From assembly GCF_017562075.2 (NCBI RefSeq), contig NC_054082.1, forward strand, positions 56,772,136 to 56,836,135: a stretch of 64,000 nucleotides of DNA. Reading direction: 5' to 3'. The notes under the pieces were generated by a model. That model saw nothing but the letters and a program-made list of their open reading frames with translations, did no database searches and had not been told where the DNA came from. A program made the position numbers and the translations under genes. Numbering within the stretch: position 1 is the first letter of the stretch; each line of letters opens with the position of its first letter. Shown piece by piece: positions 1 through 10,600 of this stretch. Origin of the DNA: Anopheles merus. Taxonomy: Eukaryota > Arthropoda > Insecta > Diptera > Culicidae.

Positions 1-826
1 TTTATGACTGAACACTGCTATGACATCAGTAACTTACCTTATTTTTAACGATATGCAATATTTCAACATTTAAAGTTTGTTCACATAAGTGGTGTTGTTG
101 GGAACTAAAACCAAGGGGGAATGAATTTTCGCCAAAACAATTTATTAAAATATAACGCGCCAAATTTTTTTTCGGCAGTTGGTTTTGAAAGGGCTGATTC
201 CTGTCTTGCGGCCCCCTTTTTAACCCTTTTCTTAGGTTACGCTTCGTGCCATGTTCGTTTTACGCCTACGCTCGTTTTAAATGTCTCGTTTATGACAGGT
301 ATTTGGATACCTTTGATGCGAGGCTCCAACAGGTGTTTTAAAATGTTACATCAATATCACATGCTGTATCATGATGGCTACTATCACAAGGTGTCGATTA
401 ACATTAATAGAAAGAAGAAATAAATTACATACCTTTAATACTTTTAATTTTAATTCAGATTCGGAACAGAATCAGTGACTTGTCTAAAAATATTTGTACG
501 GATGATATTTCATGTTTTTACCGATGGGTTATGTATCAAAATTTACATTCTTGACATACAATAATTATTTATTTATTTCGACAAATTTAGGGTCTGATAC
601 TAAAAGTAATCCTGCCTGTTACTGAGTGCGTACAAATCTAATATCCTAGATTTAAAGCTCTGCGTAGGCAAATGGAAGTCAAAAGATTCAATTCGAAATA
701 TGTTTTGCATCATAGTTATGCTTACTCATTTTTACTATTCAGGGCCAGGTCATATATACCAGGTCTCAGCAAATTTCAAGTTGTCCTCAAACTTTTCACG
801 TACAGTAGCTGCAACCCTGCAATTGG

Positions 827-1036
827 GCCGGTCTGGTGGTACAGTTGTCAACTCGTACAACTTAACAACATGCCCGTCATGGGTTCAAGTCCCGAATAGA
901 CCGTGCCCCAATACGTGTAGGACTGACTACCCTGCTATGGTAACAATAAGTCACTGAAAGCAAAGCTCACTTCACTAGTGGGTACAGGCAGGCCTTGACC
1001 GGCAGCGGTTGTTGTGCCAAAAGAAAAAGAAGAAGA
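827..1036 (+). mobile_element. tRNA-derived SINE (SINE200-like)
   Basis: The element has a tRNA-like head with an A-box-like start and a clear B box (gggttcaagtccc near 880), a tRNA-unrelated body ending in tgtgccaaaag, and a GAA-rich tail. The 9-bp target duplication tgcaaccct is present at 810-818 and 1039-1047, with 8 bases between the left duplication and the tRNA head. It is a non-autonomous pol III retroposon. The body matches the other SINEs in this window. Confidence 0.85.
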
Positions 1037-1264
1037 GTTGCAACCCTAACTCTTGCGCCTAATTTATGTCATGCTTTACATCAGACATGTGTAACATTTC
1101 AGGCTTCCTGGCCTGTTCTTTAAACCAAATATCCCAGTACCTTCACATATTGATCGAGGATATTCTTGAGTTATCATGTTAAAATTCCAGATTAACATAC
1201 TTTGTCTGTTCTATTCGAGCCAAAAAGCTCAAAACCATCAAAGTTGAAAATCAGGCAATTGATG

Positions 1265-1339
1265 ATATACTAATGATAAAATGGATAAAAGTGCTATGAA
1301 TAAAAATGCCATATACTAATGATAAAATGGATAAAAGTG
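1265..1339. repeat. Short direct repeat (two ~30-bp units)
   Basis: The motif atactaatgataaaatgg plus ataaaagtgc occurs twice, separated by about 20 bases. It is also present in copy B. No gene is associated with it. Confidence 0.7.
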
Positions 1340-1854
1340 CACATCTTGTGGACAAGATGTAGAAATAATTAAACTCTATTCTAAGAGACAATTTTTAAAA
1401 ATCGTTTTTTCCTTTGTACCTGTTTTATCTTCTTATATGCATAGGTAAAGCTACTTCGTAATTTTTAGTAGATTTTGAAATTCCCTTTACTATTGCAGCT
1501 AGAGTAAATTTACTGAATAAACTGACCCTAAAACGAATTAATTCTTGCGGTAACGCTATCTGCCTCGCTATTAATTGTCATCTAAGGAAATCAGTGTTTT
1601 TCTACATTGGCCTGGATTTTTTTCTTATACAGCAGGTCGAATTGATTTTTATACTATACCATGCACCTCTCAGTGAATAATTACATTTGAAGAAAGGAAG
1701 TACCTAACGAGCCTAACAAGCAGGCCCTTCAATACCTAGGAAAGTTGTTTTTAATTACCGCCTCTAATTTACTAAAGTTAATCTGTTTTAAAATCATATC
1801 ATCTAGATATCATCAGGAATATAATCAAATTAAAATTATTATGCCTTGGGCTAC

Positions 1855-2605
1855 AGATAAACCAGGCAAAGACCAAACTGATGGTGGCAACATCAGTGTC
1901 GCTACCAACAACCAATGCAAACTTACCTAGGCGTGACGTACAGATAGGTGAACGCACTTTTGAAGTCGTCAACACAATTCACCTATCTTGGGTCAAAGGT
2001 CAGCAACGACAATAGCATGGTAGCTGAGTTGCGCGCAAGGATGCATGCTGCCAAACCGTCATTCTTCAGACTGAAAAACCAGATCACCTCAAAGAAACTG
2101 TCACGACGGACGGAAGCTGTGGCTATATAGCACTTTTCCATGACATGAACACTGTTCTGACGATTCAAATCTGACGAAACCCTCTCTACCGCGTTCGAGA
2201 GGAAGATTCTCAGAAGGATTATTGGCCCCGTGTAAGACAATGGTCAAATATAATTTAGCCAGTCTCATAGTACAGTCCTCAACTCGTACGACTTAACAAC
2301 AAGCCCGTCATGGGTTCAAGTCCCAACTAGACCGTGCCGCCATACGTAGGACTGAATATTCTGCTATGGGGGGTAATCAAAAGTCACTGTAAGCCAACCC
2401 CAAAAGTTGTACAGGCAGGCCTTGACCGACAACGGTTGTTGAGCCAAAAGAAGAAGAAGAAGATAAGACAATGGAGGGGCCGTTACAACGACGAGCTATA
2501 CGCGAGATGTAAGGCAACCTCACTGTCGTGTATCGTATTAAGCTCGCCAGGCTCCGGTGGGCTGGCCGTGTTGTACGCATGGAAATGGACGACGGATAAG
2601 TAAGT
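1855..2605 (+). mobile_element. RTE-type non-LTR retrotransposon relic, split by a SINE
   Basis: Translation gives the C-terminal part of an RTE-like reverse transcriptase: FTYLGSKVSNDNS, then ARMHAAKPSFF, SKKLSRRTE and AFERKILRRIIGPV. After the SINE at 2258-2463 it resumes with WRGRYNDELY. Stops and frameshifts break it (for example after VAI at about 2130), so it is dead. It is 5'-truncated with no endonuclease part. Diverged direct repeats of about 75 bp bracket it (about 1768-1842 and 2617-2690). Confidence 0.75.
2258..2463 (+). mobile_element. SINE nested in the RTE relic
   Basis: It belongs to the same tRNA-derived family, with a B box near 2309 and a (GAA)n tail. The host sequence taagacaatgg is duplicated at 2233-2243 and 2464-2474, which proves insertion into the older RTE relic. 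Fourteen bases (tcaaatataattta) lie between the left duplication and the tRNA-like head. Confidence 0.85.
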
Positions 2606-3086
2606 AACCACATATAAATGCACTAAAGTTAAACTATTTAATAATCTGATCATCTAAATATTATCTGAAATGGAATCAAATCAAAATTATTAGTCTCAGC
2701 TGATGTGATTACCGAAGAAGTTTCTTCTAATTATGGTCATGCGGTAACAACTATCATTTTTTAACCATTTCAAAAACAGATAAGAGTATATTCTCTGTAA
2801 ATGTACAATAAATCGGTGTTAAGTCGCTGTTTGCAACTTAATACATTTAATTTAAACTTTATTGATTCGTTAAGTTTTTCACATTTTCGAATGTACATTA
2901 AATACTCACATTTTACTCAGTTTAACTTTCTTGTTGACACTATTAATTTTCTATGTTTATTCTGCTGTAGCAGTGCGATATCAATAAGAAAACACTACTA
3001 TTGTTTGTTGCCAGAGAAAATAGTTTTATTGTTTATTGCATTTTAATTGGTTCTATTGTCCTGTCTTGTGTTAACCTTGGGCTTTG

Positions 3087-3287
3087 TTAGTTTGCACGAG
3101 CCTTGCTGCACACGCATGTATCTTTGACGCACTTTCCTTCATCGAAGTCCTTGGCATGGCACCGCTGTAGACAAGCCTTAGCAGCGGCCTTCGGATTTTT
3201 GCTACTGCAGACATCGGCACTGAATCCAGCTCCGAACAGCGAGCACAGAGCGAGGACAGCGAACAAGAATGCGAAAGTGAATTTCAT
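3087..3287 (-). CDS. Small secreted CS-alpha/beta (defensin-like) peptide, copy A
   Basis: The product has 66 residues and no introns. An N-terminal signal peptide (about residues 1-24, hydrophobic FAFLFAVLALCSLFGAGFSA) precedes a mature peptide of about 42 residues with six cysteines spaced C-x11-C-x3-C-x9-C-x4-C-x-C. The CxxxC...CxC core is the cysteine-stabilised alpha/beta fold of invertebrate defensins and related secreted peptides. The mature peptide is Lys-rich and ends SKARAN. The start is the ATG at 3287, 63 bases below a TATA box; AATAAA signals occur on the minus strand at 3025-3037. It is identical to 38216-38416 in copy B. The fold class is well supported. The activity (antimicrobial, signalling or other) is unknown. 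Confidence 0.8.
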   Translation of the reverse strand: MKFTFAFLFAVLALCSLFGAGFSADVCSSKNPKAAAKACLQRCHAKDFDEGKCVKDTCVCSKARAN

Positions 3288-3349
3288 CTTGAAGCACTAC
3301 TTCTGGCTTTACTTTCCTTGCAAATGCTGCACGACAACCGAATTCTCCC

Positions 3350-3356
3350 TTTTATA
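3350..3356 (-). promoter_or_regulatory. TATA box of the CS-alpha/beta peptide gene
   Basis: TATAAAA on the minus strand lies 63 bases upstream of the ATG at 3287. That leaves room for a transcription start about 30 bases downstream and a short 5' leader, the compact layout usual for small secreted peptide genes. Confidence 0.65.
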
Positions 3357-4164
3357 TGGTCGGTGACTGGGTAATCAATTGCTCATGTTTTGGAGGCCTT
3401 CTCCGAAGTCCCTGAAAACGCCAAACCATTTGTTCAAACAGTTGATAAAATTGATACGCAAAACAGCTGTTTAATTACAGGAATATTCTAGATTTTCTAA
3501 ATCTCTGCAAATGGATCATACGACAAGCAGATTTTACAAAAGTGTTATCTGTACCATGCGCAAAGAGATATTTTCGTTGTTTAGCGACTGTCCAATTGTA
3601 CGTTTCAAGAACAAAATGTTAGCTCTGTTGCCACAATACGTAGATTTGTAAAAAAGACCCAACAACAAATTCAGGTGAACAATTTTAAAGTAATTTAATT
3701 CTATAGTAAAAATTCAAGAATTTTATTATTTTGTTTCCTCAAGTCAACAACAGTTTTTTTGGCTGGCCTCAACGGTCTTAAACGCCTTGTGTCTACCGGC
3801 ACAGCATAAACCATTATGTTTGATTCAAATACTTTTTTTTAAATAGAAAATTTGTCTAATTTGTATAATATTTATAACCTTATACTTTTTGTTGTTGATT
3901 GATTTGTATATGTTGGTCATGTAGTCAGTTTTTCACTGCTTTTGTCGGTTGTGGGCTTTATTTATTATTATTTACACGTTTGTTCTATTGAAGTCGCTGG
4001 CTTTTGGCTGATTAATGATCGTCACATCGCTGTATTTTGTGAGCATTATTCTCACCAACTCTCTCAAATGCGAGTGTAGTTGGATGAGTCTGATTGATGA
4101 AATTTCAAATGTTAAATAAAATGCTAAAAATTAAAAAATAAATAAAAAACGTTTTTATTAGACT

Positions 4165-4368
4165 TCTTCTTCTTCTTTGGCTCAACAACCGTTGTCGGTC
4201 AAGGCCTGCCTGTACCACTTGTGGGCTTTGGCTTTCAGTGACTAATTGATTTCCCCCCATAGCAGGATAGTCAATCCTACGTATGGCCGCACGGTCTATT
4301 TGGGGATCTAACCCATGACGGGCATGTTGTTAAGTCGTACGAGTTGACGACTGTACTACGAGACCGGC
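4165..4368 (-). mobile_element. SINE, reverse orientation
   Basis: The element reads tail (TTC repeats, ctcaacaaccgttgtcgg) to tRNA-like head (gagaccggc) on the plus strand. A perfect 13-bp target duplication, tttttattagact, flanks it at 4152-4164 and 4369-4381, directly abutting both ends. A degraded SINE tail lies at about 4624-4680. Confidence 0.88.
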
Positions 4369-5190
4369 TTTTTATTAGACTACTAATATAATTAATGGAA
4401 TGTTTACTATGTGATATTTTTATATTTATTATTAAATTCTATTTTAATCCTCTAGAAATGTGTAACAAAGTTGCTAATATTAATCATACGGCATGCGGTG
4501 TAGGATGAATATTATTTTTGAACACGTTTTACCACGTTTTCCATCACACTTAGAAATCCGTCACGTCATGGAAAATTCATAGAAATCCCAAATCAATTGA
4601 CGATCTTTTGAACTTATTCGGGGTTTTCTTGTTTGGCACAATAACCATAATCGATCTAAGCCTACCATAAGCTTGTTTCCTTGGATATTTTTTTAAATTT
4701 GTTGCTTAATTGTACGCATAACTGCACATAATACTCACAAAATAAAATAAAGCAACTATTGTTTCCAGGTAACTGCCGCTATCGTTCCTCTGCTATGGAG
4801 TTTAAGAAAGTGGCCGTAAGACTTTTTCGTTTTCCCATAACTGGATAAATAGGTGTTACAAACGATGTTTTTTTTTTTTTCGTTTTGTAAAAGCTCGTTT
4901 ACGTGCATAACAAGAATCAAATACCAGTTGTTATACACGTTGATAGTTGATAGTTGGTTCATCTGCATCATGCATGTACACGTATGAAATTTTGTTTATT
5001 TTCCTACATCATTTAAAAACCATTTTGATATACTGATCTGATAGTCGATAGTCGACTATAATAAATAAATAATAGTCCATAGTTTGAATCTAATTTATAT
5101 TGTATGCTAATGGAAAACGCACAAAAATCTACTAATTATTTATAATAATTTAATTCTTTTATTGTCACTGTCAATGCACTATAATCACGC

Positions 5191-5381
5191 TTAAGAACAA
5201 ACGCAGTTGCCGTTTAAACATTGGCCTCCTTTGAATTTTAAATCAACGCACTTCAATGGGCAGATGATTGCACCTGCAGAAGGTAAGATTTCCCCACAAA
5301 TCATATCAGCTTTGGTTTCTACGGCGAAGAATATCAGCGATGCAAAGGTCGTTGCAGCGAGGAAGAAGGAAAAAAATTCAT
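5191..5381 (-). pseudogene. Second CS-alpha/beta peptide, frameshifted allele (copy A)
   Basis: This matches the intact gene at 40322-40513, but the T run right after the start codon (minus strand) is 7 bases long instead of 8. The frame is lost within the first few codons of the signal peptide, so the ATG at 5381 no longer leads into the cysteine-rich part. The six-cysteine region itself is preserved in another frame. A single-base homopolymer difference in a low-accuracy copy is as likely to be a sequencing error as a real null allele. Confidence 0.6.
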
Positions 5382-5468
5382 TTCCAATTCTTATTTTGTG
5401 ATGTTTAATCTATTCAAGTAATCTTGCTCGTGTACTACACATACGTGCTATTGTTCGAATTGAAGGTG

Positions 5469-5475
5469 TTTTATA
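5469..5475 (-). promoter_or_regulatory. TATA box of the second peptide gene (copy A)
   Basis: TATAAAA on the minus strand lies about 88 bases upstream of the ATG at 5381. The same element occurs in copy B. Confidence 0.55.
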
Positions 5476-6378
5476 CTTTGAATAGATTTCAGTTAGCCAG
5501 CCCACACAAAACAGCACTTTATGGCTTCAACAAATACAACGCATTTCTGCGAATTTTTACCAACTTCAGCAATATTCCACCTGATTAAATTGAGTAGACA
5601 CAAACAATCTGAATCCACATCGTGTGCATGACATATGCAGAACAGTGCTATATATATTTTTCAAATGTTGTAAATGTAAAATTCGAATGTTGTATAAAAA
5701 TTATGATAAGTCTTCCAAATAGAAAAAAAAACTTTTGTTTATATTTTACTTATCAAACAATTAGATAAAATAGTTTATCATCAATAAAAAATGATACACG
5801 TGATAGTTTAAATGTTACATTAAAAGACGAAAGACATTGCATTTTGTTCCTACAGCTGAACATTACACTTTACGTGGCACATATAACGTATGCATTTCAA
5901 TTGTTTGAACAAGTGCCTCGCATCTGCAAAGAAGCTACAACCATGGAACTTGTATTTTATAAGAATTTGGAGTTTGTCTCTCGTTGGGATCGGTTCACAA
6001 AGGGTGTAAAAATGGCTAATCTTTTTTTAACGAGATATGATATTTCTTAGCTCATCGAGGGGTTTTACGAAACAAGTTATCAAACAGAAATATTCCGCTA
6101 GTTTAAGTAAAACATTACTCAACTTAGTTGTATTTATCGCGGCTACCACGATTTTCTGAAAAAAATTGATTTAATGTATTAGTATTTTGAATAAATTTGA
6201 TGGTTTTTAGACTCTTATTATTTATTTTATAGGTTTCGTAGGAGCAAATTTGATTATCTTTGCTCTTTGAATTATTTAAAATGGTTGCAAAAAGGTAACA
6301 TATTTTGCATTAAACAATATGTGTATCAACTCAGTACTAGTCGAGAAGAGATTGTACTTTATTTGATATAGTGTTGCT

Positions 6379-6728
6379 TTTAGGTAAACAAGCTCCAGTT
6401 AACGAACAACGTTCGCCAACTGGAGTGACGTTCCTATGGATTGATTGTTTTGATTCACGTTGACTGGAATAAACATACCAAACTTTTTTTTCATTTATGT
6501 TGATATAAAGTATAGTAATTCATGTAATGGCATAAATTAATAGCAAACGTAGGCAAAAGACCCCAAATTTGTGTGGAAAATGCCCATTTGCAACAAATTT
6601 CTCTTCATGAGATTCCGGATGTTTCATATTTTGCCGTTTAAGTGTTCGTTAAATGAGAATCCAGTTAGCGAACCTCCAGTTACATAACACTCCAGTTACA
6701 ACACATCCAGTTAGCGTTCACCTACTGT
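6379..6728. mobile_element. Putative pogo/Tc1-type MITE
   Basis: The ends are loosely inverted: taggtaaacaagctccagt on the left, and taggtgaacgctaactgg read inward from the right. TA dinucleotides sit at the borders. The interior repeats CCAGTTARCG motifs in both orientations. There is no coding capacity. The class is inferred from the ends and TA flanks. Confidence 0.45.
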
Positions 6729-7403
6729 ATTTATCATTTAAAAAAAATTCACTACTTTAAGCGATCTCATGAATTTCATAGCCAAAGTGCGGATTAGCGA
6801 GATGCCAATTAACGATCATGTGTATTTAAAAGGAGAAGACTCTCGAGCGTGCACATGCGTTCTTTAAAAAAACAATCTAAATTTAATTTCTACAGTGTAC
6901 AATCGAGCGCTTCATAACTGGATGCAAAACTACATAGCTGTTTTAAAAACTTCTCTTAATAATTTAAAACATTCCGCCGATTAGATCCAATAGTCCATTA
7001 TATGATTTGAAACCCTATATGTCATTCAGCGTTCATAAGCTTTCGTAACAATAGTTAATTATATAAATCCATGACTGTTGAATGAATAAAACGGCACAAA
7101 ATTATAATACCACATGAAAACATTCAACATTGGTAAAATAACTAATATAGCGTGCGCTATCATTAAATAACACCGGGTTTTTTTCACTGTGGGCTCATAA
7201 ACCTGTCAATTGTCAAAATAAACTACAAAACAAACACATGGTGCTTCTAATTGTCAGCCGATGTAAATTTTTATTGCTGGTACCGGACAATTGTGGCGAT
7301 TATTTAACAAAATTGCAGTTTCCGTGTCAAAAGTGTTGTTTTATAAACAGTATTGATTAGTTATGTATCAAAGTGCGCAGTTTTTGTATTAAACTATATA
7401 GTA

Positions 7404-7490
7404 CAGTCTTTCCCAGAGTTACGCGAATAATGCATTCCGGAGACATTTGCATAACTCGGATTTTCGCGTAAGTCGAATATCACGTTTAAC
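7404..7490. mobile_element. Left half of a TIR element (host of the I-type insertion)
   Basis: cagtctttcccagagttacg begins just after a TA. The matching right terminus (gtaaatcgggaaaagact followed by TA) is found only in copy B at 48024-48070, beyond the I-type retroelement. In copy A the right half is lost at the BEL insertion and gap. Confidence 0.45.
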
Positions 7491-7639
7491 AGCCAAAATA
7501 TATTCTATGGATAATGATTTTTGATTGAGTTTAGTTCATTCATGTAATTTATTACTTATTTGATGAAATTGGTGTGGAAAATTAGGTTAGTTCTGTGTTT
7601 TTAGTAATTTAAATTTTTTGAAAATGTTACCTTGGTGAG

Positions 7640-10600
7640 GATTCCGGTAAAACAAAAAAACGGAAAAACAGAGGTGAGCGAATTATTATAAACGATTCAT
7701 ATGAACCGGAAGAAATCTTCTTAATCGTGGAAAGTGTAACAAAAGGCATAAGTTTAGGCACATACAACCCTTTTCTCTTTGCAAAGGCAACAGAAACGTC
7801 ATTGGAAATGCGCCATTGCAAACTACATTACTTAGAAATGGAAGATCCTCATGGGAAGGTGAAAAACAGAAAAGATGCAGAAAAATAAAAAAAAACTTAG
7901 TTGGGAAAAAACGGAAATACAAGTGAAAGTAGAAGAACACAAACCCCTTAACTCTTGCAAGGATATAGTGAGATGTGATGCCTTCAAATTTATGACGGAA
8001 AATGAATTGAAAGAGGGTCTAATCAACGATCATGTCAGAGGTATATATTTTCAAAAGGAAAAACTTAATGATGAACTTGTTACTACAAGAACAGCCATCA
8101 TAACATTCGACAAAACTAACCGCCCAAGGACATACACATAGGATATTTTAAGAAAAAAGTGGAATTAAATATCCCTCTACTAATGAGATGCATGAAATGC
8201 ATGTGGCTAGGTCACATTAAAGCGAAATGTTTTAGGGGAAAAAAATGTGCCAAGTGCAACGAAAATTTTCACGAGACATGTAACAATCCCCCGAAATGTG
8301 CAGAATGTGGAGGCAACCGCTTTACCCTAGACAAAGAGTGCCCGATATTTGAAGATGAGTATGAAATAAAAAGAATACAAACTATAAACAGAATCACACT
8401 AAGGGAAGCTAGAAAAATACGCAGAGACGCAGTGCCTGCAATTCCTAGGACGTACCTGTAAGAAACCTTCGAGAATACAATAGCTAGAAATAATAGTGCA
8501 CATACCAACACAACAACTAATAGCCAACCAATAATATAGAACCAGAAAACGAAGAAGAACAAAACAACCAAAGAATAATTATAGAAAAAGTAACAGAGAC
8601 TCCAAAAATTAAAAACCAATCCAATCGATTGAACAAAACGAAACGAATCACATAACAAAATACATTGTAAACAGAGCATAAACTAATACAGAAAATGAAA
8701 ATCACATAATAAACAGCTACCAAGAAAATGAACAAACAATAAGAAAAAGAACAAGAAACGAAACAATAAATTTCAGCGACACTGAAGTATATCTGAGTGA
8801 ATCAGAAGTATATCAAAGTGTCATTGAAAATTCTAGATACTTAAATGCAGCAGAAGAGTTAACCCCGCCAAATATTGAATAATTTGAACAGACAAGGTTT
8901 GAGCAGGAAAAATGATTTTTTTCAATATTATCCAAGCAAACATACAATCACTGAGAAAAAAAACAAAAAAGAATATTGAAATACCAGGGTACAACACCAT
9001 TACAACAGATAGGTCAGATGGCTATGGAGGAAGGAGTATTCTTATAAAAAAGGAATAAAATACAAAGAAATCAATATCACAAATCAAGTAGAAACAATTT
9101 AAACCACAGCAATAGCAACACTCAAAACAAAAATGACTATTATATCAATATACATAGCACCACAGGCAAGTAATATAGATATAAAAATACAATAGCCCAA
9201 ATAATACACAATACCAAAGACAAGAAAAAAGTTTTAATAGTGGGCGACTTCAATGCGCACCACAGATACTGGGTGATGATAAAACCGATAAAAAAGGTGA
9301 AATCATTCTTGAAGAATTTGAAAATTCAGAACTAATAATCCTACATAACAATACATACACATGCATTCCAACAGACAAAAAACAAAGAAAAACTTCAATA
9401 GACCTATCAATATATCAAAAGATATATTCCTAGAAACAAACAAACAAATCACAGACTATCATATGGTCATATTACTCTAAAAATGAAAAACAGCTGCGCA
9501 CCCACATTCGTTATAAATAAAAATAAAACATATAAACAAATAAATGAACTAGATCACACAAAAATTAACACAATAAAATAATGCATTAATAAAATTAAAC
9601 AGATAACTAAAAAGAATACTCACCGAACAAAACATAAACTAAAAGCATGGTGGAATGAAGAATTAAAAACTGCCTTTAAGAATCGAAACATAGCCAGAAC
9701 TTCTTTTAATAATTCACGCACTATTAAAAACTCAATGGAATGCAATAAAAGAACAGCTATCCTGATTTACAAAATAAAAAAAAACATAAAAGAGAACTAT
9801 TTTACAACACTCTAGACAGTATAAACTCCCAAACTAATACCAAAGAACTATGGGACTTAGTATACAATATTAACAATAACAAAAATCATGCCAAAGAATC
9901 GAACATTATACACAATGATAATAAAATAGCCAAAGACTTTTTAGATTCAAACTTCGAAAAAAATAAACTATTTAAATTTAGAACAGATACAAGCAATGCA
10001 ACTCAAATAGACATGGATTAATTAATAAGGAAATATACATGAAAACTACTAAAAACAAGAAAAATACAGCACCAGGAATAGACAAAATAACTTACGAAAT
10101 GCTTCGTAGCATAAACGAAGAAACATTCAAGATCATCATAAAGATGCAAACAATATGTGGATGAAAGGAAAAATATACAAAAATCTAAAACAAATCAAAA
10201 TTATAGCCATACCAAAACCAGAAAAAGATCCAAACAATATAAAGAATTACATACCAATCGCGCTCATTCCGACTCCTACAAAAATTCTAAACTCTGCAGT
10301 ACTCCTCAAACTAAATAGGCACATAGAATTAGAAAGATTCTACCAGAAACCTCTGTCGGCTTTAGAAAACACAAAACATAAATCAATGCATAAATTACCT
10401 AACAAATCAAGTATACCAAACAAAAGAAAAAATAACATGACCGGGGCATATTTATAGACCTAGAAAAGGCATATAACAAAGTCAAAACCAAAATACTGAT
10501 ACAAAAATTAATAGACGCTAACACATCAAACCAACTAACTCTATGTGTTACTAATTTCCTGAAAAATAGAACAGTAGAGATAGAAAGTAACACAAAGATC

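Noticed and set aside
870..900. tRNA genes suggested by B-box matches
   Set aside because: They belong to SINEs with tRNA-unrelated bodies, (GAA)n tails and target duplications, and do not fold into a full cloverleaf by eye.
3103..3366. Plus-strand ORF opposite the CS-alpha/beta peptide
   Set aside because: Antisense shadow of the peptide gene; the minus frame has a signal peptide, six spaced cysteines, a TATA box and a poly(A) signal.
8269..8735. Hydrophobic minus-strand ORFs that look like membrane proteins (also 43409-43876)
   Set aside because: They are antisense to A-rich retroelement ORF1, where reversed Lys/Asn codons read as Phe/Leu/Ile; the plus strand has zinc knuckles.
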